Below, piece after piece: positions 43,511 to 55,447 of a DNA stretch of 64,000 nt (position 1 is its first letter; every line of letters starts with the position of its first letter). The stretch covers positions 930,001-994,000 of the forward strand of contig PUFA01000289.1 of the NCBI GenBank assembly GCA_003508835.1, in the 5' to 3' direction. Both the position numbers and the translations under genes were made by a program. A model generated the notes under the pieces. The model searched no databases. It saw only the letters and a list, made by a program, of their open reading frames with translations, and was not told where the DNA came from. The stretch is from Eonycteris spelaea (Eukaryota; Chordata; Mammalia; Chiroptera; Pteropodidae).

Positions 43511-44349
43511 CCTCATATTTTTACTTTGCACTGTAAAGTATGAATTAGAAATTAATATCTTACAAATTTCAAACAGTAAAAACAACTCGAACAATATTGG
43601 ATAGAAAAGTTTATTATTAAAAGCAGTAATTTATTTGAAATTTAATGGTTTTATCAAGTTTATGGTATATTAGCCAGAAACACATATTTTCATGTAATCC
43701 TCACTGATTTACAAGGTGGGCTCCCACCCCTTAAAACTGGGTGCCGCCTTTAACTGGGCCTCTAAACTAATTTCCTAATCTCCCTAAAAATCTTCTTAAA
43801 TATTAATTTTATTCATGTACCCACAATAAAGCAGTATAGGCTAATGCAAACAAACAGAAATCATCTTTGCTTTGTCTTGAACTGTATTAATTTGTTAGCT
43901 CTGCTTATATCAATGTTCAAAGCTCCTAACAGTAATCTCTGATAAATTAAAATATAGGGGAACAACTTCAAATTTTAATTGGTAAATGCAGTTTCTAGAT
44001 AAAATACTTAAAAACATGAGATTTTGGTAAGAAAAATTATGACAAGAGCTTTGGACAATGCAGATTTCTACTGAAACAGCTGCTAATTGAGTAGCTGTCA
44101 GAAACTAGAAGCCTGACCTTCGCAAGGCCACTCTCCAGCTTAAGCATCACCCAGCAAGATTTGACTCCAAATAGAATTCCAATGAAATTTTGAATAGAAA
44201 AAAATGTGTTATATTTATATCCTGCACACTTCTTCTGTAATGACTCAAAACTTATACTTAGAACATGATTCTGCAATGTGCTAAGTCTGATGCTGGATCT
44301 GTGTTGCTCAAATATTATTTATACAAATTACCTGAAAATTCTGTTAAAA

Positions 44350-44550
44350 TGTAAGTATTGGGTGGGGCATAAGATTTCACATTTTTAACTAGCTCCCAGA
44401 TGACACCAGCACTAATGGAGTAGTGACACTGCACCAACCAGAATTTCACAATGTCAGGACCCACTGTGGGCCTTCTGGATCAGAGTTTGCATTCTAACAA
44501 AAACACTGGGTGACCTTTGCATGTGTTAGAGTTTGAGAAACACCGTGTTC
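44350..44550 (-). mobile_element. MER5A-like hAT DNA transposon fragment
   Basis: ATTACCTGAAAATTCTG just upstream, then TGGGTGGGGCATAAGATTTC, CCCAGATGACACCAGCACTA, CCAGAATTTCACAATG, GATCAGAGTTTGCATTCTAA and the terminal GTTTGAGAAACACCGTG match the common Charlie-derived MER5A-type element. Strand is nominal. Confidence 0.7.
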
Positions 44551-44559
44551 GAAATGTTT

Positions 44560-44735
44560 TATGTACATCTTCTAAATTAAATTTCTCAAAAGACTGTGAG
44601 ATAGGACTTAATATTTCTTGGATATGAGAAAATTGAAGTTCAGAGAGGTTAAGCTTTTGCTCAAGTCCACAGAGGCGATAGGTGAGTGAGATGAAATCTG
44701 ATGCTTCATCTTCTTACTCCAAACCATGTTTTTGT
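44560..44735 (-). mobile_element. MIR remnant, antisense
   Basis: GAGAAAATTGAAGTTCAGAG, AGGTTAAGCTTTTGCTCAAG and TCCACAGAGGCGATAGGTGA match the reversed MIR core. Confidence 0.75.
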
Positions 44736-45959
44736 CCTGTTATATTTCAGTTATTATGCAGCAATAATAAGCAAATGTGAAGTTGTTCTAAATAAGAAAT
44801 GAAATAAAAGACAACTGTCTATTGAATCATTAATTATTATAGAATTGTGGAAGAAAAAGGATGGAATGAAATTAATGGTATTAGAAAACCATCTTTCCTC
44901 CTTTAGTAACCTCTGAATTTGTCATCCTGTTTTCAATGCATGTAGCAGTGGATCGGATGAAAAGATTTTGGTATTGTTAAAGTGGCTGTCAACACTGTCA
45001 CCATTATGTACTGTGTTTGAAGACACATGCACTTAGTTCTATTTTACTGTTTTCCCTTATGACAGGCACACTTTTAAATGTTAGCAGCCTCTATTATATA
45101 TGACTGCATAGTACTTTGGAAAAATGGAGCTTTTTCCCATCACTAGAATATTAACATTTGAAGCATCACTGCTTTTTATCATAGCTGTGAATTGTGTGGG
45201 ACATTTAATTAATCGAAAAGTGACATCCTCAAGGTCTCCATGATGAGTCTGTGAACAGCCATGCCTAAGTGTACCTGCCACAATTATAGAGTGAATGTCA
45301 GCGTCCTGGAGATTTAGAAATCTCTTCTATCTTGGGAAGCATTGCTTTTATCTAGTACCCAAGATAATAAATGGCAATAGTTTCTTGTAAAGGGACTTTC
45401 TTTCCAGTTTTATAGCCATTTAGGACAGACTAGCTTGGTAGTAATGATGAATTGTGTGTCCCTATGTGCCCTTTTTTTTTTTTTTACCTTTTTATTCCCC
45501 CTTCTCTGTCATTCTCTCCCTTAGAATGCTAACAAGAAATATGAAGCCCAAACAATTAGGTCAGAGTGGTTATAATCACCATCCCATTCCGAGGAGTCCA
45601 AGCAGATTAAGAAGTCCCACTGGCTACATAATCTAGCAAGTCTCCCCTGCTCATATAATTTTCATACAGTTTGAATATAAATACTATATTATAGGCATTT
45701 TTCTTCATAGCTTTGGATACGAATTCTATTTTTCTTTAAAGGTACCAGGCACTTTAAAATACACTAATATACACATACATATTAAATATATATGTATATA
45801 TTTATATGCGTATGTATATATATGTGGCAGGGTTCTACAGAAATGTAGTTTTAATTTGCGTTTTTGTAAAGAATAACCTTATAACTGTCATTTTGCACAT
45901 GTGCAAATATCTGTAAGATATATGGTGATTTTTGATAAATTACAGTCCAGGAAACTCCA

Positions 45960-46108
45960 CATAATGATAAGTATTAAAAATTTGTTTGTGTCCCTTTGTG
46001 TCTAGGCATTACTCACTCAGCATAATACATTTATTCATGTTGTTGCATGCATTGGTAGTTCATTTTTATTGCTGAGTAGTATTCCATTATATGTTTGTAC
46101 CATGGAAT
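45960..46108 (-). mobile_element. L1 ORF2 fragment, antisense
   Basis: TTACTCACTCAGCATAATAC, ATGTTGTTGCATGCATTGGT and TTGCTGAGTAGTATTCCATT are the reverse complement of the L1 text around 'atggaatattactcagc'. It ends abruptly at ATATGTTTGTACCATGG. Confidence 0.8.
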
Positions 46109-46206
46109 TGAGACCTTGCAGGACCCAGACAAATTAAGACAACAGATGAAATTATTTCGCTGCCCATTTCCCCTACACATTTTTCTACTTGTGCACCCAT
46201 CCCTTG

Positions 46207-46565
46207 CACATATTAACACTGTATTTAGAGAAAATTACTTTTGTCATTAGGTATCAGGTTTCTTATGGAACAAAAAGAGGCAAGGGACTCATTGAAATGG
46301 TGTTCTTTAGTGTTCTAGGAAGCTCAGAGCTTAGGATTCTACTTCCCAGAGCAACTTTGCTTTCTTCTGTTGAAAATATGGGCAGCACATATTAACACTG
46401 TATTTAGAGAAAATTACTTTTGTCATTAGGTATCAGGTTTCTTATGGACAAAAGAGGCAAGGGACTCATTTGAAATGGTGTGTTCTTTAGTGTTCTAGGA
46501 AGCTCAGAGCTTAGGATTCTACTTCCCAGAGCAACTTTGCTTTCTTCTGTTGAAAATATGGGCAG
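46207..46565. repeat. 179/180-base direct tandem duplication
   Basis: Copy 1 (46207-46385) and copy 2 (46386-46565) both start CACATATTAACACTGTATTT and end GAAAATATGGGCAG. I see no base substitution. They differ only by small indels: GGAACAAAAAGAGG against GGACAAAAGAGG, CATTGAAATGG against CATTTGAAATGG, and GGTGTTC against GGTGTGTTC. The overlapping open frames here exist in both copies and are not a gene. Confidence 0.95.
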
Positions 46566-46659
46566 GGAGGGGAAAGGTGTAATTTTTAAAGAATGTCTTC
46601 TAAAACAACAGCAAGAGTTAAAACAAATAAACAAAAAGACAAAACAAGCAAGCAAACAC

Positions 46660-47110
46660 TGACTTCTAGGAAGATGGCGGTAGCATAGTATTGATGCTCC
46701 CCAAATACCCACATAACAACAGAGCAACTAGTTAGCAAACTCCAAAACTCGTGGACCACATCCGCACCAAAACTAGGTGACAAGGTAACCTCCCAAACCT
46801 CCAAATACGAGTAGTTGGAGACGAATCCCCATTGCCATTAGGCATGCACAGCATTGGTGTCTACGTGAGAATAAATGGGAGGAAGCAGTGGGGGCTTTAA
46901 TGGGCCTGAGAACAGAGAATCCTCAAAGCATACGTATTCGCTGGAAAATGCAAAGGGCTACTTTAGAAATAGTAGGTGAAATTGTGAGGGAGCACTCCTT
47001 GTCCAATAGAGGTGATAGTAAAATCATCTAGCCCCGCTGAACTCTCCACACTGACCAGTCAGTGGTCCCTTCTAGACAGGGGTCCACAAGGAAGGAAAAC
47101 TGTTGGGAAT
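46660..47110 (+). mobile_element. possible L1 5' end or other old element (uncertain)
   Basis: ACTTCTAGGAAGATGGCGGT followed by AGAGCAACTAGTTAGCAAAC looks like the 'aagatggcgg' start of mammalian L1 5' UTRs. I could not follow the match further with certainty. Confidence 0.35.
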
Positions 47111-47399
47111 GGAATCAAAATCTAGAAGGACTAGTTCAATAGAGATAAAAGAAAGGGGAGGTTTAATTAAAACCAAAGACTGGAACAAAGCCAGTTCATC
47201 TTAGAAAGCAAGTTGCCATATTTCGTAGCACTATGTGAAAAACAGAAGATTGTGCTCCATGAAGTCAGAGAAGCTAAACTGAACGTTGATTGGATATTTT
47301 ACACATGCCTGGCTAATGATAGCATGTCATTTGGAGAATTCACTGAGTTATGCAGATACTCCGATGTTGATACATTTAGTTCTAGAGTATTAAAAACAC

Positions 47400-48105
47400 A
47401 TCTGTTAATATCTACACAATCTCACCAGAACATTGGTTAAATATTAAGAAGCTGTCAAGCTCAAGGTGTTAGGTACAAGTTTTTCACGTGAAAGTTCAAA
47501 TTCTGTCAATGGCAACAAATACTGGCAGTTGTTTTTTCTTAAAGGTTAACTTAGTTCAATTTTGAGAACCTGTCTGCCAAATGCTCGAGCCTGACGAACT
47601 ATAGTTTGTCCATTGTTCTTTTAAGTAAACATGAAGTTCCATAAAAAGCAGTTAGTACAGCTCTCAACTCAAATAATCATACAAATGTTTTAAGCCAATT
47701 ATCGCATTACTTTCAAATGGCACGCAGAAGAGTGTTTTATACATAGAGCTCATCTCTCCACCAAAATGTTTAAAAATGTATTCTCAAGGCTGAGGATTTA
47801 ATACAGTTATTATTTTTTACTATTCAACAGAACATTCTTAAGTAAAATTGACTTTTTTCCCGATTGCCAGTGCATGGCAGTGAGGAATATAATGGTGCTA
47901 GTGGAATTTGGCACCACTACCTTGATTCATATTAAGGTGCTATTTTTTTTTTTTTTTTTTTGGCCATCATTGCTTTTGTACCATCAATGCAAGTGTCAAC
48001 ATAGTGAAAGGGCAAAAAAAATTTTTTTTTAATATTATTATGAAGCTATGTTTGAACTTGGGAAACCCTGAATGGACCACATTTTGAGAACCACTAGACT
48101 TTGGA
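47400..48105 (-). mobile_element. hAT/Charlie-type DNA transposon remnant
   Basis: On the - strand the copy begins CTAGTGGTTCTCAAAATGTG, a typical Charlie terminal sequence. About 100 bases in, CATTGATGGTACAAAAGCAA codes for the block CIDGTKAM, like the 'C.DGA.AM' motif of hAT transposases and their ZBED-type descendants. Many stops break the frame. A T run of about 20 (47942-47961) interrupts it. The other end was not found; the unexplained 75-codon open frame at 47213-47440 (+) lies just beyond. Confidence 0.5.
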
Positions 48106-48889
48106 GATATCAAAATGAGGACCTGTTGTGATCATTAAATGCAGTTACATTGGGAACTAAGACTAGATTAGAACTAAAAGGGAGAGTATATAGATTATAA
48201 TGGGTATACATGCTGACAACATAGATATAGTATACATATAAAAATAAAAGGAGAATTAGAAGAAAATATGCAAAAACTTTTAAAATGTTTGCAATATCCA
48301 TACTGGTGTTAGTAGTATTAATATTGTTATCCTGAGACTATTATGAGTTTGATGAGAGATAGAGCATCACTAGTACATTTTCATCTTGAAATATCATTTC
48401 CCACTAAACAAATTTTTTGGAAACTAGACTCTGGAAATTGACTGATTATAGGTTAGGGGCAAGAAACTCAATATGAGCCTGGGAAATCCTGACATACTCA
48501 AAAGAAAGCAAGCTGTCCAAAACCATTCAGATCACGTCAAAAGGACTCAGAGGCAACCTGAAGTAACTTCCACTAGCCAAAGATGGGAAACAATAATTAC
48601 AAATAATCACAAAGAATAATAATTACAATACACTGACCCGTGAAATATATTTAAATACATGCGTTTGTAATAATATTTGTAAAAATGGTGTTAATAATGA
48701 TATTTGTAATGGGAAGAAGAAGAAGGAGGATGAAAAAGAGGAGGAGAACTCACTTTTAGAGGATAAGAATTTATTCCATTATTAAAAAAATGAATAAATA
48801 AAGGGTGAGACTCAAGCAGCATTTATCCTGCCTTTTATTTATGAAAGTTACCATTGTATTACTAAGCAGTAAATGAGAAGAGATTTTTT

Positions 48890-49275
48890 AAATATAGAGC
48901 GCTCCAATTAAGTTAAAGAATATAATGCTACAACATAGATGACCATTGGAGACATCACGCTAAGTAATATAAGCCCATCAAAAAAGACAGATATTGTGTA
49001 ATTACACTTCTACGAGGTATCTGGAGAAATAAAATCACAGAGATGGAAGTAGAATAGGGTAAAAAGTGGGTGGCGTGAGGGAGGAGGAGATGCTCTTGCT
49101 TAATATGTATAATTTCAGCTTTGCAAGATAAAAAGAGTTATGGAGATGGATGGTGGTGATGGTTGCAGAGGATTATGCATGTAAGTAACACCACTGAACT
49201 GTACACCTAAAAATGGTTAAGATGACAAATTGTATGTTTCGTGTATTTTATCACAATAAAAAATTGGGAAAAATT
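48890..49275 (+). mobile_element. L1 3' end, sense
   Basis: ACAACATAGATGACCATTGG, GATATTGTGTAATTACACTT, GAACTGTACACCTAAAAATG, GGTTAAGATGACAAATTGTA and TATTTTATCACAATAAAAAA are the usual end of older (L1M) copies. Confidence 0.85.
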
Positions 49276-49790
49276 TTAAAATTAGAATATCACCATTTGC
49301 CTTCAAGTGAGTTACTAGTTTTAAAAATTGTACTAAGATCACAAAAAAAAAGAGAATCGGATAATACAATCCATAGCCTTGTTATGGATATCAAACATGA
49401 ATTTGATCCAGGTCCTAATTTTAGAAAATAGAGGGCAGAGAAATATCTTAAACTTGATTATGAATATGCAATCAACAGAATCCAGGCTTTGGGGAACTCT
49501 ATGAGTCAAATAACCTAATTTTTCAACAGATACATTTCAGAGATCCTGTACATTCAAAGAGACTTAAAAAAAAAAAAACATCAAATAAAAGATTAATAAA
49601 GATTAAATGTAATGTCTAGAGAAGTTCATTTAGTTAAATAAAAACTACTAAGAAATGCAAGGAAATTATTGATATGAATGTCTGGGTAGTAAGGTGGAAG
49701 GTGGCACAAGGAAGAGCTTTTGGGATGCCTATAAAATTATATTTCTTCATCTAGGTGGTGGCTTCTGAAGTGTCTTATAATAATTCATTA

Positions 49791-49791
<1 letters not shown>

Positions 49792-49830
<39 letters not shown>

Positions 49831-49850
49831 GTGTGTGCGCGTGCACATGT
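49792..49850. repeat. (TG)n microsatellite
   Basis: A long GT dinucleotide tract with a few C interruptions near its right end. Confidence 0.9.
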
Positions 49851-50830
49851 GTAGTGGTGAGTGGTGGTGGTTTTCTATATTATATGTATATGTTTTATTT
49901 TATAATAAGAGAAGGTCTTTAGAAAACAATGGACCAAAGTATCTTTTAAGCTTCTTGTACCTTCACATCTAGTATTTTCTAATGTCTGCTAAACTTTCAG
50001 GTAGAAATTAAGTCTTCTGGATCAACTATTCTATTGCCAAAAATGTGATGTTCAATTTATATTGCCCTCAATATTCAACAAAGGAAATTAAGCTGAACTT
50101 TTGCAGGCAAACATTTAAATGCTTTATTTCTTATTAGACACAGGGAAATGAAATCTTAGAATTTTTTAAAAAGGAACAGTACCAGGAGGTATTTTGTTTG
50201 AACAAAGAAACTCAGAATGAAACTGAAAATATTCTTTCTCCTTCCCTCATCCCTAATAAATTCTTAAATGTTCGATTAGAACAATTTGCAGAAACAATGT
50301 GCCACTAATAGCAACAGGGAAGAAAGGTACTCAGGCAGTGAGGTCTTCTGGAAATAAACAGAAGTAGCAGTTCACTGTGGATAAGAATTTGAGACTTTTT
50401 GTAACTTAGAAAGTAAGAATTCCTTCATCTTTCATCCCACAGGTAAACAAGTAACATTGTCTTATAGAAGATCATATTTTTCTCCCTCTCAAAATCAGTC
50501 AAATAAAACCAAAATTAATAACAACATATTACCTTAAAATGATAACTTTTGACTTTTTGAAAATTGTATTGGACTCAAAAATTGAACTTGATTTTTCTAG
50601 TTCCTGCATAATATTTTACAGATGACTTACGGAAGTTTCATTTATTCTTGTAAGGCTATTGAGGATCATGTAGTAAGTTCCTATGTTTATAAACTCAAAA
50701 AATGCCTGACTCCCAAAGAAAACATTTGCATTTGAAAAACTTGAGTCAATATTTCCTAGTTTGCTCAGTAGGTTCAGGCCAACAAAGAGGCAGTTATCAT
50801 GGTGAGAGTATAAGACTATCATTTACTTAC

Positions 50831-50952
50831 CCTCCATGATAGTCAAAGGATCTTCCACTTTGGGGCGCAGGATATTAGGGCCAAAGACAGTGGCCAGGTT
50901 CTGAACACTCATTTTGTTAACTCCCGAATACGATTGTACTTCATCTAAAAAC
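50831..50952 (-). CDS. ARHGAP24: ARHGAP24 RhoGAP-domain exon
   Basis: After acceptor CCCAACAG the exon reads [20 protein letters not shown] then [21 protein letters not shown], about residues 269-310 of FilGAP. It contains the RhoGAP signature [11 protein letters not shown], whose asparagine contacts the Rho-family GTPase in known RhoGAP structures. FilGAP speeds GTP hydrolysis on Rac1. The donor is GAGG|GTAAGT and the phase matches the large exon at 40684. No lesion seen. Confidence 0.97.
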
Positions 50953-52875
50953 CTGTTGGGTGTAAGCATGAGATCAAATCTGTCAATGGAATAAACAGGT
51001 CTTTGGGAAATATTTATGACATGGAGTATGTTCAAAAATGATTATAAAGATAACATTATTTAGAAATTCAAACACCTTTCAATTAAATGTGAAGAAAATA
51101 TGTTGTAAATAATTAGAATTAAACTTGAGGCATGATATCCAATATCATCCCTGGCCTGGCTTGGTTTCCTCTGGCAGTCATAGGAATAAGTGTTTGGATA
51201 ATGCTAATATGGACTTGAGATTTGAGACTATGGTTTCCTTGCTAACCCTCAATAATATATTAGATAGATAGATAGATAGATAGATATATTAATATATATA
51301 TATTATATATATTTATATATTTAAAAATATATATATATACATATTCAATTTGAGAACTATAAATAAGATCATCTGTTACAATCCCTTATTTCAGAGAGGA
51401 GGAATCAACCCTCTTTGTGTAGTAATTTGTGAGCTTCAAATTTATAGTCTGCTAAAAAAAAGAGATCAAACATGGTTTAAATTAAAACCTCAGTTCTACT
51501 GACATGAAAAATTATAAGCACAAATTGTTCAAATTTATTAGATACTAAAGAATAAGAGGCATGAAAAAACCCTTTCCCTGAATGATTTTAGTAGGAGGGA
51601 TTGGTTTTGTAATCTTTCAGGCTTTTTTCATTCCTTACCACCTCCTTTATTTCTACAAGAATTTCTATACTTCAAGAGTAGTTAAGTTTTTCTACTGTAG
51701 AGATAAAGACTTGCAATACAGTTCTCAAGCATGCCTTCTGCCCTTTTGCTTAAAGAAAATGTAACCTTTCTACTATCCAGTACAATAGCTTGAACTGGTT
51801 TGAAATTTCGGTATGGAAGACTTGCATGTTAATAAGTCTGTGCCATCAGTAAAACTATTTCTTGCTTTTTCAAATTCTGAAACTTAAGGTTTTGTTTGCT
51901 GCCTAAACATAACCATCAGCATGAAATTATAGTAGGAAGTTTTGGAATTCCTACTCAGTTGCAGTTGACAGTGAACTCCACAGTGTCTCACAATAGTCTT
52001 AACTCTAGTCTGCTGAATATTTATCTAATCACGACAAAAAGCATACATAAATGATGTACTGTACTGAATTAAAAATTTGAATTTATTTTTAAATGGACTG
52101 GGGAGCTATCATTTAAGACACTCTGCAGTAGTACCAATCATCAGTCTCTTTAGTTAAATTTAATATGTTTCAATTTAACATGTTTGGCTTGTTCCCCCAC
52201 ATTTGGTTTCTTAAACAGGGGCACAGACATGGCACATCCCATCCTAGGCTTTAAGGTAAAAGTGGCCACTGAGAGAGAGCTTTCCCAGGTACAATTACTG
52301 TTCTAACAGAATGAATTACAAATGTGTTTTCAATGAGTCTTGAGGTGGAAAAGGAATGGAAAAAACTAATATTTAGTGTGCACTTACTATATACACATTA
52401 GTCACAAATATAATTTAACATTTAAAACAACTGTGTGAAATGTGTATTTTTACTACCATTTTTCCTATTAGGACTCTTATTCAGAGAGAATAAGAAAATT
52501 ACATAAAGATACATAAATAGTCAGTGGTAAACTCTGGACTCCCAAGTAAATCATTCTCATGCTAAGGAACATGTCCCTTCTCTTAAAAATAGTACATGGT
52601 ACATGTAAAAATAAATTTGATGAAAGTTCAAAACAACATAGCTTTAATATGTAGAGAGGCAAGAGAGACTTCAAAAATAACAAATTACAAAATCATGCAA
52701 TTTTAGTGCTCAAAGAAACTTCTGAGATCACTTTGTCAAACCTCTTTATTTTTTATAGAGGCCAACACTAGAGCTCAGAGCAGTTAAGCAATTTTATTCA
52801 TTGTCAAACGTTAAATTAGTATCAGGCTAAATATAGTTTTGTTTTGTTTAGTTTTGTCTTTTAGACAATTCTTAC
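50953..52875 (-). other. ARHGAP24: ARHGAP24 intron
   Basis: A 1.9-kb intron. It holds a (GATA)n/(AT)n tract at 51258-51345, an antisense MIR near 52360-52570 (GCACTTACTATATACACATT, TTATTCAGAGAGAATAAG) and another old antisense element near 52690-52830 (AAACTTCTGAGATCACTTTG, GAGCTCAGAGCAGTTAAGCA). No exon seen. Confidence 0.75.
51258..51345. repeat. (GATA)n plus AT-rich tract
   Basis: TAGATAGATAGATAGATAGA is followed by long alternating TA and TTTATATATTT stretches. Confidence 0.9.
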
Positions 52876-52949
52876 CTGCAAATATACTTGAGGAGGTTGT
52901 AATTGACCACTGGCAAACTCTTCACCTGCTTTGCTAATTCCTTAACACC
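52876..52949 (-). CDS. ARHGAP24: ARHGAP24 RhoGAP-domain exon
   Basis: This 74-base exon reads GVKELAKQVKSLPVVNYNLL followed by KYIC and two bases of an arginine codon, about residues 245-269. The motif LP..N...L..I is the middle of the RhoGAP fold. The acceptor is TACTCAG and the donor is TGCAG|GTAAGA. It joins in phase to 55315 and 50952. Confidence 0.97.
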
Positions 52950-53549
52950 CTGAGTACAAAGAAGAGAATAAAGGTTATCTTTCTAGGTGTTGGTTTTAGA
53001 ATTAAAGCAAATGTGAAATGGATATACAGTGTTGGGTTTTTTAATTAGTTTCACATATTATCAGCAAAGGATCCTGTCCTGAAAACTTGCCAACATCGCA
53101 GAGAGCATTTTAGAAATATTTTCAAGGATGTAAAAGCATGTCAAATATCTCCATAAGTACTATTTATAGAGAAACAGATTTAAATAAAGCTCATTTAAAC
53201 TGTTTAACATTTGTTCACATTTGACTGAAAAGGGAAGATAGCCTCACTTATAACAAGGTTATCTGGGTAAAGTAGTTTTGACGTAGTGTGGGTCCTTTCC
53301 ATTTTTAACATGCCCCAAATATAGACAGACACACATCCACCAACAAAGAAGTCTCTCAAGCCTAGTCATGTCTAGGATACATCATTTGGGGTGGGGTGGA
53401 AGGTGGGAAAGTCTGATCTTCCTGGAAACTCCACAAAGGGATTAACTGCATTGTTTCTTCTCATTGTAGCACTTCTTCTAAACTATATGTAAATGGTCCC
53501 AGAAAAGCTAATCGATAATGTAATCGGGTTTGTTTTTCTCCCTATAATG

Positions 53550-53690
53550 GGCAGGTAGTGAGTATTTTAAACTTTCTGGGACATATGGTCTCTGTCTCAA
53601 CTATTCAACTCTTCTATTATAGCATAAAAAGCAGTCACAGACATCATATCACAAACAGGCAGCAATTTTGACAAGAAGGTCAAGAAAATT
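53550..53690 (-). mobile_element. DNA transposon fragment (probably hAT type)
   Basis: AGTATTTTAAACTTTCTGGG, ACATATGGTCTCTGTCTCAA, CTATTCAACTCTTCTATTAT and AAGCAGTCACAGACATC match a common mammal-wide element ('ggccatatggtctctgtcgc...'), whose family name I cannot give with certainty. The copy is cut off by the L1 to its right. Strand is nominal. Confidence 0.6.
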
Positions 53691-54930
53691 CAATATGAAA
53701 AAGAATAGTCTTTCCAACAAATGGTGCTGAGACAAGTGAATATCCAGATGCCAGGAATGGCACTAGACCCTTTCCTCACACCATAAAAAAAATTAATGCA
53801 ACATGTAGCATACGCCTAAATGCAAGAACTAAAGTTATACAAGTCTTAGAAGAAAAGGTGAGAGTGAATCTTCATGACCTTTGGCTAAACAAGGCCTTCT
53901 TGCATCTGAGAGTAAAAGCAAAAGTGAAAAAGAAAAATAGATAAATTGGACTCTATCAAAATTAAAAACTTTGGTGTTTCACAGGACACTCATGAAGAAA
54001 ATGAAGAGACAAACTGCAGAATGAGAGAAAATATTTGCAAATCATATATATCTGATAAGGGACTTGTATCTAAACTATATAAAGAATTCTTACAATTCAA
54101 TAATAACAAGACAAATTATTCAATTAAAAATGGGAAAATGATCGGAATAGATGTTTCTGCAAAGAAAAACACTAATTGCCAACAAGTATATGAAAAGATG
54201 TTTAAAATCATTAGCCGTCAGGGAAATGCAACTCAAACTTCAATGGCATACCATTCTACACACATTAGAATGGCTATATTAAAAAGAGAGAGAGAGATAA
54301 GAATTGGCAAAATGTAGAGAAATTGGAACCTGCATACATTGAATTTTAAATGGTGGAGCCTCTTTAGGAAACATAGAGTTACATATGGCCCAGCAATTCT
54401 ACCTCCTAGGTATATATCCGAGATAAATTAAAACACATGTTCATGTCAAACTCTGTACATGGATGTTCATAGCAACTATTACCAATAATAGCCAAGCAGT
54501 GGAAACAACACACATGTCCTGCAACTGATGAATGGATAAATAAAGGAATATTACCTGGAAATAAAAGGAATAAAGTACTGATACATGGTTCAATGTAGAT
54601 GAACCTTGAAAACAGTAAAAGAAACCAGTCACAAAAGACATACTGAAAGATGCTATTTATATAAAATGTCCAGAATAAGAAAATTTATAGAGAAAGCCGG
54701 TTAATTAGTTACCAAAAGCTGAGGAAGGAGAGACATGGGGAATAGGTACGAAGTTGTTATGGGATGATGAAAATGTGCTCAATATTCTAAAATTAGGTAC
54801 AGGTGATGTTTGCACAACTCTGAGAATATACTAAAAAATCACTGAATTCTACACTTCAAACGGGTGATTGTATAGTATCTGATAGAATTTCAATAAAGCT
54901 GTTTTTGTTTTTGTTTTTTTTTAAATCAAG
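53690..54930 (+). mobile_element. L1 3' fragment (ORF2 end and 3' UTR), sense
   Basis: In order: TTCCAACAAATGGTGCTGAG, GCAAAAGTGAAAAAGAAAAA, ATATCTGATAAGGGACTTGT, CCAGCAATTCTACCTCCTAG, GATGTTCATAGCAACTATTA and a tail with AATTTCAATAAAGCTGTTTT. The 123-codon open frame at 53946-54317 is the surviving C-terminal part of ORF2 and not a host gene. It lies antisense to ARHGAP24. Confidence 0.88.
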
Positions 54931-55314
54931 CTGTAGGTAGGATTTCTTAGGAGTCATTCTTTGAAGTGATTTAAGAGACATGCAATGAAAAAGGAAATAT
55001 GAAGTCAGTCATCCACTTTGTTCACAGACTATTTGGCCTGATATAGCACTACAAACAAACTTTTAGGGGAGTAAAGTGGAAAACAATGCTAATTTCATTT
55101 ATTCAGCTACACACATTTTTCTTTTTGATGAGAGAAGGGGTTTGGGACCCAAGTTGCCAGTATCAAGTCTAAATGCCTGTGATGTTGATACTCAGAATAG
55201 TGGAAAACAATCCAAATAATAGGACAAAGGGAAATTTACAAATCAAAGACAAGGAACACTGGCAAAACCCTCAAACAAAGGTTTTTTTTTTTAGAAATAA
55301 ATGCATCAACTTAC

Positions 55315-55447
55315 TGCTTCCTCTTCTTTGCTGAGAAGTTTGGCACATGCTAAAAAATCTTCATACTTCGCATAAGGAATAACTGGTTCTGGGAGTTCTC
55401 GAAGATAAAGTTTGAGAAGTGATGCCACTGTGTGCACGTCTGTGTTG
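55315..55447 (-). CDS. ARHGAP24: ARHGAP24 RhoGAP-domain exon
   Basis: After acceptor TTTCCACAG the exon completes a serine codon, then reads [40 protein letters not shown] and EEEA, about residues 200-244. [13 protein letters not shown] is the conserved RhoGAP block around the GTPase-binding face. The donor is GCA|GTAAGT. The exons coding the PH domain and the catalytic arginine finger lie beyond the right edge. Confidence 0.97.

Larger units (their letters stand above)
40685..50830 (-). other. ARHGAP24: ARHGAP24 intron
   Basis: A 10.1-kb intron. It contains MIR, L1, HAL1-like, MER5A-like and hAT remnants, a 180-base tandem duplication and (TG)n (listed separately). Intervals 41070-42100, 43520-44340, 44740-45950 and 49860-50820 show no exon and no repeat that I can name. 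Confidence 0.75.
52950..55314 (-). other. ARHGAP24: ARHGAP24 intron
   Basis: A 2.4-kb intron between two RhoGAP exons. More than half is a DNA-transposon fragment and the L1 inserted next to it (listed separately); 52950-53540 and 54935-55310 show nothing that I can name. Confidence 0.8.

Noticed and set aside
46189..46804. Overlapping open frames repeated twice on both strands
   Set aside because: They exist because the DNA is tandemly duplicated; no protein family recognised.
53946..54317. 123-codon + strand open frame
   Set aside because: Lies inside an L1 3' fragment and reads as decayed ORF2 C-terminus.
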